64,000 nt of DNA, from assembly GCA_031002005.1 (NCBI GenBank), contig CM061914.1, forward strand, positions 189,056,685 through 189,120,684. Reading direction: 5' to 3'. The notes under the pieces are model-generated. The model searched no databases, was not told the origin of the DNA, and saw nothing but the letters and a program-made list of their open reading frames with translations. Positions 32,871 through 42,561 of this stretch are shown here, in pieces. The stretch comes from Vandiemenella viatica (Eukaryota > Arthropoda > Insecta > Orthoptera > Morabidae). The position numbers and the translations under genes were made by a program. Position 1 is the stretch's first letter; each line of letters opens with the position of its first letter.

Positions 32871-33307
32871 TTTTGTAGCCCAGCTACTGTATGTAGCTTT
32901 ATCTACTGTTTCGAATAGATTGTGTTGGATTCGCTATGGTTCGCGTTAGGGAAAAACCCAGCTTTGACCGTTGTAAACAGGCTTTAAGGGGAAACCCTTG
33001 AATATTCTTATTAAGGATCGCTTGTAGTAGTTGATCCTTCATATCGGTGTCATAATTGTGCTAAGTGGCGCTTTGAATTTGTGCCATTCCATTGGGAGTA
33101 CTGTACCTACTGACTCAAATCTGTCAACTTCTGGGCGGATGGTGTCAAGCCTGCTGAAGAAATTGGCGTCTTACCTGCTTATAAACCCAAAAGCTCTGTT
33201 CGCGGCCCGGACCAACCCTAATATGGAGCCGAAACGCCGTAGGAGCGCCTAAGCGTAATAAAGAGTGTCCCCAACTCCTCCGATTGACTGAAGACGTCTC
33301 CCGGGGA
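32871..33307. other. Unassigned, with a GCCGAAACGCCG phrase
   Basis: Around 33,195-33,245 a phrase GGAGCCGAAACGCCGTAGGA followed by TAATAAAGAGTG resembles the 3' side of the hammerhead-like repeats, but no CTGANGA box precedes it. Confidence 0.3.
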
Positions 33308-34298
33308 TTCAATCTAAAAAAAATTGACGGCGGGTGTGTTCTTAGATATAGACAAAGCCTTCGACAAGGTCTGGCACGCCAACCTTATCACAAAACTAAG
33401 AACACAGACGTCTGTTCGACACTGTTACGTTCAGTTGATCGGAAGCTACCTGGAGAACAGACGGTTCTATATCTCAATTGACGGCCAAAAATCATCAACA
33501 CACCCCATACCAGCCAGAATACCCCAAGGATCACCCTTAGCGCCAATCCTATTCAAGATCAACGTCAATGACATTACAACACCACCTTACGTTGACCTGG
33601 CGCAATTTGCCGACCATTCAACCATATACACCACTAGAAGGAGGCATGACCTCAACAACAGCCACCTACAGCACGGCCTCGACCAATTAGAAAAATGGTG
33701 CCGTATCAACAAGGTCAAAATTAATCCGAACAAATGTGCAGCCGTATATTTCACACGGAAACGGTCAATAATTGACCGCAAACTAAAAATCATGGGCCAA
33801 GACATTGAATGGTCGCAAGATACAAAATATCTAGGGGCAATATTAGACAAAAAGCTTCTGTTACTTAAACACATTTTAGACAGTCGGAAACAGGGCACCG
33901 CAATATTAGCAAGCCTGTTCCCAATACTCCACAGCTCAGACCTAGCCGCAGCAACTAAACTCCGAATTTACAAGTCAATCATCCTCCCCTACTTACTCTA
34001 CGGATGCCAAGTATGGGGAACAGCATCCAAAAATAACTTAGACCAACTCTAGATATTGCACAACAGATGCCTGAGAGTAATACTAAGGGCCTCAAGATAC
34101 ACGCCAACCGACGCCCTACACGAGCAAGCAGACGTAAGCCCCATTTACGCAGAAATATTTAACCAGACAGACAAATTCAATGATCGAATAGAGCAATTCA
34201 GAGAAACAGACGAAAGGCTCCATACCCTTGGCACAACAATTCCAAGGCACTGGCACGCCTATAAAGTGCCATTAAGCATTATATATCAGGCAGAATAA
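33308..34298 (+). pseudogene. Jockey-like non-LTR reverse transcriptase, 3' half
   Basis: The frame reads FLDIDKAFDKVWHANLITKL (RT motif A with its catalytic aspartate), RIPQGSPLAPILFKINVNDI (motif B region), then QFADHSTIY, where the catalytic FADD/YADD box has become FADH. The thumb follows (GLDQLEKWCRINKVKINPNK, TKYLGAILDKKL) and PYLLYGCQVWG. An in-frame TAG at 34,050 precedes the last 80 codons (ILHNRCLRVILRASRYTP...). The N-terminal gag-like part, endonuclease and RT fingers are missing. The changed active-site aspartate and the stop show it is dead. It has the longest continuous coding similarity in the window. Confidence 0.88.
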
Positions 34299-34434
34299 AA
34301 CTGATATGAATATATGAAAACTGTAGGGGTGTTTCACATAAGGTCGTCTTTGACGAACCATAGCCATGTTTACCCCTCAAAGAGCAATAAAAAGAGTCCT
34401 CAAAACACACTTATCCTATACAGAGAGACACGTA

Positions 34435-34490
34435 AAATAGAGCTACCTTGGTAGCGGGACTTTTCACAAACACGCCGTTGAGGCAGCGAC

Positions 34491-34533
<43 letters not shown>

Positions 34534-34640
34534 AAAACCCAAACAAACCTCTCCACCCAGGTAGCGACACCTTTTACACAAATATGCTGCTGCAGCGGTG
34601 ACACACACGTAGAACGCAGAGTGCGTTGTCCTTCTCTCCA
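34435..34640 (+). repeat. Tandem unit repeat around a poly-A tract
   Basis: A phrase GGTAGCGGGACTTTTCACAA with CCGTTGAGGCAGCGACACA is followed by 38 A (34,495-34,532) and then a second diverged unit (CAGGTAGCGACACCTTTTAC, GCGGTGACACACACG). A similar phrase occurs in the insertion in the right-arm protease exon (about 53,765-53,830). Confidence 0.6.
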
Positions 34641-34847
34641 GCTGCCGCCTAGACGCCTCCGTATTAGGGTTCGTGGCCCACTAATGAACTTGAACATCTG
34701 CGAGGTGTAAAACCATAAGCAAAAAAGAAGTTAACATGAAAGTATATAAATCATAGTTTTCTTTTTTAAGCAAAACCATTGTCGTCTGCGCTACTTGTAC
34801 AACATTCAAATCTCTGAAGTTCATTACAGTCCGTTGACTTCAATGCT

Positions 34848-35419
34848 TCTTTTTTTTTTTTTAACTGCTTAACGTCTCTCAACAGCGAGGTCTTTAGAGA
34901 GGGGAAAGGATGGAGAGCAAGGAATAGGAAGGAATTCGGCCATGAAGGAAGCGCTAGAGATGGGTCGTTCGCGAGTGAATCAGTTCTTTTCAGCAATTCT
35001 TTTAAAAGAGCGAGTGAGCAGTCACTCACTAAAAAGTGAACGGTAGTTCTTCTAGGTGAGTCGGCTAATTCTGAAGATCAAGAAGAGCTTGTGTTCACGT
35101 CGACTTTGTGGACTGTTGGGCTAAAAAAAAATCTAATAATTGCATCAAAGTCGATTTAAGGGGGGTATTTTCATCGAAAAGTGGGGGTGTAGCCGGATTC
35201 TGAGGGGTGAGACCTAAAAATATTACTGAGCAAGTGAGCTAGTGAACCGTTCAAAAGAACTAGTTCTTTTCGTACAGTGATCAAATGAACACCGCTCTTT
35301 TTAGTGAATGATTTTGCCCACCTCTAATCCCGGCATTTGTCTGGAGTGATTTGGGAAACCATGGAAAACCCAAATCTGGATGCCCGGACGGGGATTCGAA
35401 CCGTCGTCCTCCCGAATGC
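34848..35419 (-). mobile_element. SINE subfamily B split by a hAT-like MITE
   Basis: Tail and body at 34,848-34,954; body continues at 35,327 with ATCCCGGCATTTGTCTGGAG to 35,419. Target duplication GACTTCAATGCT / GACTTCATTGCT at 34836-34847 and 35420-35431. The head is truncated. Confidence 0.88.
34955..35326. mobile_element. 372-bp hAT-like MITE inside a SINE
   Basis: The ends TAGAGATGGGT and, inward from the right, TAGAGGTGGGC form imperfect inverted repeats. Subterminal GTTCGCGAGTGAATCAGTTC and GAGTGAGCAGTCACTCACT motifs are palindromic and repeat near the other end (AGTGAACCGTTCAAAAGAAC). An 8-bp target duplication is not visible, so hAT assignment rests on the ends alone. Confidence 0.6.
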
Positions 35420-35424
35420 GACTT

Positions 35425-35860
35425 CATTGCTACAGACTCGACTAGCTACTCAGAGCTTGGGGACCGTCAGGCTGTGATCTTCCTCCCCTCCCCCTCCCTC
35501 CCCTCTCTGCTCCTGGGCGCCTGTAGTTTGCGTGGGCGGCGGCCATGTTTAATTGCAGGACCTCTCCGCTGGCCTCTGCTTGTTATTCCAATTACCGCAG
35601 CCGGCCTCCGGTGTCCAACTGCGACAGCTGGACAGCCCCGGCTACCAGAAACCTCCAAGTAGCCAGAGGCCCCAAACGTCACTGCAGACAGCATCGGAGC
35701 AGAAGTAATGTTCATAGCTAGGACAATCAACCCGTAAGATAAGGTGGCTTGCATTCGTCATGCTCCATCGTTGGTGACAGCATGAAATAGGGAAGTATCC
35801 AACCTAAGACACCCTGCTTCTTCTTCTCTAAGCACTACAGAAGTAATCCATGTAAACGGA
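35425..35860. other. GC-rich unassigned stretch
   Basis: 35,460-35,720 is clearly richer in C and G than its surroundings (CTGGGCGCCTGTAGTTTGCG, CGGCGGCCATG). No homology recognised. It could be an old CpG-rich promoter or exon, or part of an unknown repeat. Confidence 0.35.
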
Positions 35861-36419
35861 GTGGGGGGTGAGCGGTTAACGCTCTGGACTCACATTCGGG
35901 AGGACGTGGGTTCGAATCCAGATATGAGTTATCCATGGTTTCCCAAAATCACTCCAGGCAAATGCCGGGATGCTTGCATCAAAAGGTTGTAGAAATACTT
36001 TTTCTAAATTAACCAGTACTGATCACGGTATAAACCTTGTTGAAATATTTTTTATTTATTTCTACATATCTACATTAATCACTAAGTCCACTTACAACAT
36101 CAGCAATTCCACTATTCGAAGATTGCAGGTTCGTTAGGCCAAATTTGTGATAAGTTTATTTCAACTACACAGCGAAAAAAAAATCACGGAACATTACCAG
36201 AACGCTATAAGAAAGATTCTATACTTTACAATCATTCCAGCGATATATTCAAAGATAAAATAACTAACCCAAAGAATAATAATAATAAAACTAGGTGCGC
36301 CCTTTAATTAGTAATATGACAAGGTCATGGCCGAATTCGTTCCCGTTCCTTGCCCCCAACCCCAACCCGCCTCTAATAACCTCGACGTCGACGAGGCGTA
36401 AAGCCATAGGTAAAAAAAA
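35861..36419 (+). mobile_element. SINE subfamily A interrupted by 334 bp
   Basis: Head and body 35,861-35,986; body and tail resume at 36,321 (AAGGTCATGGCCGAATTCGT) and end in an A run at about 36,419. The interruption is flanked by AAGGT on both sides. Confidence 0.82.
35987..36320. other. 334-bp insertion of unknown type in a SINE
   Basis: AT-rich, no coding capacity and no clear terminal repeats. Possible 5-bp target duplication AAGGT. Contains (AAT)n near 36,280. Confidence 0.5.
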
Positions 36420-36658
36420 AAAATATTCCAGTGCATTCATCTCGATCCTTCTTTTCTTGACTTCCAATAGCTCTTCATCCTTTCACTTAGCTGTTTCTTC
36501 CTTTCTTGCGTCCAGATGTTGTTATCTTTCCTCTTCTCCTTCTTCTGCAAACCCTAGAAATTGCGTATCAATCTTCTGAAAGTTGCTCTGTCTTGTATCT
36601 CCTGTTATTCCGATCTCTGTCATATCTTTCTTTACTGCCTGTATCTACTCGTTGCCAT

Positions 36659-36911
36659 TACCGAGCGTGGTGGGTGAACGGTTAACGCTCTGGCCTCACA
36701 TTCGGGAGGACGCCAGTTCGAATCCTCGTCCTGGCATCCAGATTTGGAATTTCCATGTTTTCCCCAAATCACTCCAGGCGAATACCGGGATGCTTTCTTC
36801 AAAATGCCAAGGGCGAATTCCTTCCCCTTTCTTGTCCCCAGTCCCATCCCGCCTCTAATGACCTCGGCGTCGACTAGACGTAAAACCATATGTAAAAAAC
36901 AAAAAAAAATC
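36659..36911 (+). mobile_element. SINE subfamily A, full length
   Basis: Head CCGAGCGTGGTGGGTGAACG, B box AGTTCGAATCCTCG, body, tail GGCGTCGACTAGACGTAAAA and an A-rich end. No clear target duplication. Confidence 0.92.
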
Positions 36912-37193
36912 TGACTTGATCACCAGCGATGATATCTGCTGCACGTTAACCAGAGATAACGCCGCTTCCATACTCAGAGAAATTTACCGCGCGCAAATAT
37001 TTTGTTAAAATCGTTCAAATAATTCGCTGACAGCAGTCACTGAATATTAATGTGACAATATGGTTACGTGGTCCGTGTTTTTAAACAGATGGCGCCGATT
37101 TTCGGTCGCGGACATGAATTGGACGTGTACGTATTCGTCACAGCACGGTTATGAATTTATTATATCACTACTAACTGTGAAACACCTGCGCGG

Positions 37194-37194
<1 letters not shown>
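36912..37194. other. Unassigned
   Basis: No feature recognised. Confidence 0.3.
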
Positions 37195-37240
<46 letters not shown>

Positions 37241-37470
37241 GCATTCGGCAACTACAGCGATACACCCAGCTCAATGTGATTATTGTAGCTTCCAGTAAAT
37301 CAGTCATGCAGTATATATATTGTTGCGTCTCGTATGGGCACCACAAGATGGACAGGACATTCACACAGACACACAACACTTAAACACCCATGCCCTCGGC
37401 CGGACTCGAACCGGTGACCTTTGGCACGCAGAGCCACTACTCTAGCCCCTGCGCTACCGAGGCCGCCTCC
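37195..37470 (-). mobile_element. Second tRNA-derived SINE type with 45-base tail
   Basis: On the minus strand a tRNA-like head GCCTCGGTAGCGCAGGGGCT (A box region) and CACCGGTTCGAGTCCGGC (B box) is followed by an unrelated body (GTGAATGTCCTGTCCATCTT, TGGTGCCCATACGAGACGCA, TTGAGCTGGGTGTATCGC). It ends AATGCC plus 45 A (T run 37,195-37,239). It shares no body sequence with SINE subfamilies A or B. The long pure tail suggests a young copy. Confidence 0.82.
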
Positions 37471-37931
37471 GACTTATAGTCAGATGGATTACTGTGCTCA
37501 ATGCTAACACTTTACGCAGTGTTACCATTCAAGCAGTGTGGTAAAAATACCAGATATTCTGTGTTTTCTTTATTTCTTATGGCGCAAAAAGGAATTTGAA
37601 TTTGATGACGGGTGTGGGGATTAAATCGTGCCAAAAAGAGAGACAGTTTCTATCGAAGTAATTTAAAATTTCAATAACTCCGCTAAACATCTCGTTTTAA
37701 AGACAAAGAATGAGTGTTTGCGCAAGAACTACGACATTTCTCGAAGGCTGACATTGCAAACAGCGCGTGAAAAATTAATCCACGACTATCAGCTTTCCGA
37801 ATTCGACCAGCATACATAGGCTATTCTGGATCTTATTTCACATACTAATTTTCCAATTCAGGTGGACCAAGTTTTGTTTTGAAGAGGAGTTGATGTGTTG
37901 CAACTATAACTGGGCTTCAAGTCTGAATATC
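37471..37931. other. Unassigned
   Basis: No feature recognised. Confidence 0.35.
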
Positions 37932-37940
37932 AAAAATTCA

Positions 37941-38184
37941 CCGAGCGTGGTGGGTGAGTGGTTGTCACTCTGGCCTTGCTTTCGGAAGGACGCCGGTTCG
38001 AATCCCCGTCAGGGGAACAAGATTTGAGCTTTCCACGATTTACCACGATCACGCCAGGCAAATGCCGGAATGTTTTCTTCAGAAAGCCGTAGCCGAATTC
38101 CTCCCCGTTCCTTGCTCCCAGTCCTTTCCGCCTCTAATGATCTCGACGTCGACGAGGCGTAAAGCCGCAAGTAAAAAAAAGGTA
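37941..38184 (+). mobile_element. SINE subfamily A, full length, at the edge of the right arm
   Basis: Head, boxes, body and CTCGACGTCGACGAGGCGTA tail are intact. Target duplication AAAAATTCA at 37932-37940 and 38185-38193. Confidence 0.92.
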
Positions 38185-38299
38185 AAAAATTCAGAAAGAT
38201 AATAGGATGTGAATTTGAAAAACACAAATTTGGTTGTAGGCCATATTCTGCAGTTACTGATCAACAGATTTTTACATGTACAATTCCGTCTATAAACCT

Positions 38300-39419
38300 C
38301 TTTTGCTGTTAATGTTGTTATTCACCATACGCGTTTGGGCCTTATGGGGTGGAGCAACATCAGCACAGGTATGGTGGTAACTCTATGCACTTTTACACAC
38401 CTGTTTATAAATGTTTCACTATTTAGCATTTTTTCGGACTTGCTTTTTTGAAGTTGTACTTGAATATTCTGCCAAGTATTTATACTGAAGCCTTTTTACT
38501 TGTTCCTGCACATGAATACTACAAGCATCATGTTTACTTGTTTTGTTACTACTGTATTTACACGAGCCGAAATTAAGACCGTCACATTATTTATGTCAAA
38601 TAAAAAGCACATTCTATGACATTAGTGGCTCCAGTATGCATCCTTGTGGTTCACCGAAAAAGACTCGTATTATATTTAAATAAACAACGTCATTAAACGA
38701 ACTGTTTGAAATTTTGGAAGGTATAATAATTAATTGTACCCAGTGTACGCCTTTAATTATTCTGTTTTCCTCTGACCTGTTGCATTTGTCCTTTGAGATG
38801 TGTGAGAGAATGGCGTATCGAGTTGCTAATGTTAGCTAGCTAACCTCGTCAACTCGTACCAAATTAAGCATCCGCTGGAATTTAATACCACAGACGGAGA
38901 GAGGGTGAATTACTGCAATGGACGTTGGTCCCAATTAGTCGCTCTTAAGTCGACGTTTTTGAGGAAACTCGACAATACGGCCAATGCAAAGTCCTTTCAA
39001 AACACACAGTTCTGCAGAAATAGCAGCAAAATGGCTGTATTCGTAAATTAAAAATGAAAAATTGCTGGACGTTGTACCTTTTAACTTATTTATTGTAAAG
39101 AAAATATTTCCCAATTTTAATTTTCCAAGCGAAGTAATTTGGGAACGTAACATCAAATACTGCAGTGGATTTTGTCTGCTCCAATTCATCTGCACGTGTA
39201 AGGTATAAAAAAATAAATCACTAACTCTTCTGAGAGGACACAATGACAGTTGTTTGTTATGCGCAAGAAGCAGAATTGTTTGCAGCATATTTTGGACTAC
39301 ATTTAATTTCAATGTGTTCTCAATGGGACTTAAGTGGCATTTTCCAAAGCGTGACCCATTATTAACGATTTCTGAAGTAGTACCTGGAATTTAATAATAT
39401 TCACGGAACCCTCACTTTG
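38300..39419. other. Right-arm counterpart of 26,741-27,836
   Basis: Holds the decayed hammerhead-like core (38,331-38,362; GAAA changed) and otherwise unassigned sequence. Confidence 0.45.
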
Positions 39420-39790
39420 TGTATCAAATACAGGAGTCGGAGGGTGTGGAAAGGAGATCATCTAGATTTGTGGAGATTACCGGAACTGATTTGATAAAGG
39501 AGCTGAATAGGGAGTGATTGGAAGACAGAAGAAGGGTGGAGAGGGTCATGGGAGTGTACGTAAAAGGTATATATTGGCGACGAGGGGTGGAAAGATATTT
39601 CTGAATGAGTTAGGAGTGATACAGGGAAAATGAAAAGATGATCATGACCAAAAATTGGCACTCGATTTCAGGCGTAAGGTAATGAGAAAATTATGTTTTG
39701 CGGGTAAGGCTGTAGGGATTTGAATAAACTACCAAGGGAAGTGATGAATAATTTGCGAAAAAGGCTGAACCAATTTAAAATTTGAATCCA
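39420..39790 (+). pseudogene. LINE C-terminal fragment (right arm)
   Basis: Mirror copy of 26,370-26,740, with the same diverged phrases (GDEGWK-type, DDHDQKLALDFRRK) and different small indels. Confidence 0.75.
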
Positions 39791-40027
39791 TATATGCGAA
39801 AGTAGATTTTTTTTTTTGCTTGTTAATAGCTCAAAAATTAGGGAGAATTTGAAGAAACGGCTATACAGCAAACATGTGTGTTGCATACCCTTTAACAAAT
39901 ATGCCGGAGATTGAAACCCGCTTTTAAGATGCCCGACGATTTCATTGTTACTAGGGGTACTTGCCCTGACTATACATTTTTTTTTTTTAACTTGATTCTT
40001 AAATATCTACGCTGCACATAGCAAAAC

Positions 40028-40187
40028 CGAGCGTGATAGGTGAGCGTTTAACTCTCTGGCCTCGCATTCGGGAGGACACTGGTTCGAATCCCCGTCCTGG
40101 CATCCAGATTTGGGTTTTCCATGGTTTCTCCAAATCACTCCAGGAGAATGCCGGGACGTTTTCTTCAGATGTTTTGAAAGGTACCAT
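40028..40187 (+). mobile_element. SINE subfamily A, 3'-truncated (right arm)
   Basis: Mirror of 25,938-26,110: head CCGAGCGTGATAGGTGAGCG and first half of the body. Confidence 0.85.
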
Positions 40188-40198
40188 AAATGAAAAAC

Positions 40199-40405
40199 TT
40201 TTTTTTTTTTTTATTGCTTCGAATTTTACGTCTCGTTGACGTCGAGATTATTAGAGCTAGGAGAGAACGGGTTCAAGGAACTGGAATTAATGGGCTTAAG
40301 GTCTTTTGAAGGAGACATCCCGACAATCACCTGCAGTCATTTAGGCAAAACATCGAAAATCGATCTCTGGATAGCCGAAAGCGTGTCCTCCCGAATGCCA
40401 GGAAA
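40199..40405 (-). mobile_element. Degraded SINE (right arm)
   Basis: Mirror of 25,737-25,937 with a shorter homopolymer tail. Confidence 0.75.
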
Positions 40406-40639
40406 AACAGCACATTAAGGATTCCATATGGCGGATGATATGAAAACTCATAAAATGCTTAGAATGAGTATAAGTGCGGAAAACACAAGAGACGGTGCTG
40501 AAGATTTAAATTTAATTTAAAAATTAATGAGGATGTCATTGCTGGCAGCCACGTCCCCAAGGTTTCGGATGTCTAGTACCAGACTATTTTCATTTCTACT
40601 TAACATAACCAGGCAGTCCTACCAGATACAGGGGACATT

Positions 40640-41490
40640 TTAACGTGGAATTCTGCATTTACTGGAGAGAGTGATGAGGGGATTAACGAGAGAAGTAAGG
40701 GAATTTGGTAACAAAGTTTTGGTCAGAACATTGCTTGAATGTGTTAGTGTAGTATGGGACCCTCATTTTGAGTATCAAATACAGGAGTTGGAGAGGTTTC
40801 AAAAAAGGGAAATTCCTCAGAACGCAATCATTAGCGGATATGATAAAAGAGCTGGAATTCATTGGAAGACAGGAGAAGAGTGAAGAGGGTCATGGGAGTG
40901 TACAAGGCGTATACTGGCGATGAGGCATGGAAAGATATTGGTGTAAGAATTGAAAGTAATACATGGAAGGGAAAAGACGACCATGACCACAAGCTGGCAC
41001 TCGATTTCAGGACCGACCGTGGTGGTGTAACGGTTAGCGTTCTGGCCTTGCACTCGGGAAGACGGTAGTTCGAATCCCCGTCCGGGCATCCAGATTTGGG
41101 TTTTCCATGGTTTCCCAAATCACTCCAGGCAAATACCGGGATGCTTCCTTCAAAAGGCCATGGCCGAATTCCTTCCCATTCCTTGCCCCCATCCTTGCTC
41201 CCCATCACTTCCCGTCTCTAAAGACATCGCTGTTGAGAGACGTAAAGCAATTTTAAAAAAATCGATTTCAGGGACAAAGGTGTAGGAAGATTTTCTTTTT
41301 TAGGTAAGGGTGTCAGGGATTGGAATAAGTTACCAAGAGAAATGATGATTAATTTACCACAAACGTTTAAAGGATTTAAAGCTGAAATTTGTAGAGGACA
41401 AATGTAGGTGGGTGGAAGATAAGGGGAAGATGGGTGTGTAGGGAAATTGCCACCGGAGCCTGTGCTCCATTTCAATTTAATTAAATGTTA
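40640..41490 (+). pseudogene. CR1/Jockey-like LINE 3' end with SINE (right arm)
   Basis: Mirror of 24,690-25,490: VMRGLTREVREFGNKVLVRT, LLECVSVVWDPHFEYQIQEL, VMGVYKAYTGDEAWKDIGVR, then the SINE, then FRDKGVGRFSFLGKGVRDWN and the 3' end. It keeps a longer readable tail than the left copy but is still frameshifted near EIPQNA. Confidence 0.85.
41012..41262 (+). mobile_element. SINE subfamily B in LINE (right arm)
   Basis: Same target duplication as in the left arm (CGATTTCAGG at 41002-41011 and 41263-41272). Its body is complete, unlike the left copy. Confidence 0.93.
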
Positions 41491-41963
41491 ATATTATTAT
41501 TTAATTTGACTAATGCGCATGCGCGAGTATGAGATACAAGTGAAAGTCAGAGGTGAAATGAGCATTTACAAAATATATGAGCCACTTGTATGAGATGCTC
41601 CGATATTTCCCAAATGTATGAGCAGTTTATATGAAGTTAAGTTACGCGACTTGTCAAATATTCAAATTCCGATGCAAGTTCCGGCACACGTATCCAAGTG
41701 TGAAAGTAGCTTCAGGGCAGAACACTTGTTACGGGTTATGATGTACCACGCGCTCTTTTGGTTCCTACCCTGTTGTTGATTACAGCCACAAAGCGGATCG
41801 CAGCACAGTCTGTAGCAGCCCCCCCTCCCCCACCCCACCACCCCCTCCGGCCGCTGTGGTCAGTCTGGTGACGTCAGAGTTGCAGATGAGCGGCCAACCA
41901 CCTCAGCCAGCCGCGCATTGAATCATGGGAGATGGATGCCCGAGTTGTACGAGGCACCTCACC

Positions 41964-42141
41964 CAGGGCCGGCGTTAGGGGGGGGGGGGGGTAAGCGGGT
42001 CAAAAGTACCCGGGCCCGCCAGCTGATGGGGGCCCCGATCACCGGCTGTAGGGGCCCCATTGTCACCCGGTCAGACTGTAGAGCTAAAAAAAAAAGGTCG
42101 CCCATTTTACCCCGGGCCAGAAATTCCTAGCGCCGGCCCTG
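41964..42141. mobile_element. 178-bp hAT-like MITE, right arm only
   Basis: Inverted ends CAGGGCCGGCGTTAGG and, from the right, CAGGGCCGGCGCTAGG (15 of 16 match). Perfect 8-bp target duplication ACCTCACC at 41956-41963 and 42142-42149. The left arm has the empty site (one copy, 24199-24206). G- and C-rich interior with a short A run; no coding capacity. Confidence 0.95.
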
Positions 42142-42343
42142 ACCTCACCAACATGACAGAGCCTCTAAATTTACACTTGTTTGGCGAGTAGCGTTTCGTA
42201 ATATTTCTCCATCTGCCATTTGAATTGGTTTTAATTGCGATGGAACACGTTCAGCCAGCAATTTCCCTAGACATCTAACTACCACTTCCATGCAACAAAA
42301 TCTTCTCGGGTGTCCAGCCGGATGGTGGTGTAAAAACACGTCG

Positions 42344-42374
42344 TTTCGACAGCTGACTCTGCTGTCTTCATCAG
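42344..42374 (-). ncRNA. Hammerhead-like core (right-arm foldback, minus)
   Basis: Minus strand CTGATGA (42374-42368), stem GACAGCAGAG.../CAGCTGTC region, GAAA (42347-42344). Core bases are intact. Confidence 0.42.
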
Positions 42375-42407
42375 GTATATACCTGCTGAAGACAGCAGAC
42401 TCAGCAC

Positions 42408-42438
42408 CTGATGAAGACAGCAGAGTCTGCTGTCGAAA
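42408..42438 (+). ncRNA. Hammerhead-like core (right-arm foldback, plus)
   Basis: CTGATGA (42408-42414), one base, a stem GACAGCAGA/TCTGCTGTC that is perfectly paired over 9 bp with a one-base loop (more likely 6-7 pairs plus a loop), then GAAA (42435-42438). Unlike the left arm, the CUGANGA box is intact here. Confidence 0.42.
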
Positions 42439-42561
42439 CGACGTGTTTTTACACCACCATCCGGCTGGACACCCGAGAAGATTTTGTTGCATCGATACGC
42501 CAGGAAAGTCTCGACTCACACACCACTTCCATATTATTATTTTTATTGTTGTCTCACACAC

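Larger units (their letters stand above)
42292..42521. mobile_element. Foldback Penelope-like insertion (right arm)
   Basis: Same insertion as 23,850-24,054, with the target duplication ACCACTTCCAT at 42281-42291 and 42522-42532. It is about 25 bp longer because a partial third repeat of the core (CTGCTGAAGACAGCAGACTC) sits in the centre. Confidence 0.8.

Noticed and set aside
35460..35760. CpG-island promoter with a gene start at GCGGCCATG
   Set aside because: The following frame is short and without homology, and the stretch could be part of an unknown repeat.
37385..37470. Possible genuine tRNA gene (CGGTAGCGCAG and GGTTCGAGTCC boxes)
   Set aside because: It continues into a specific body and a long A tail and the cloverleaf ends do not pair convincingly, so it is a SINE head and not a tRNA.
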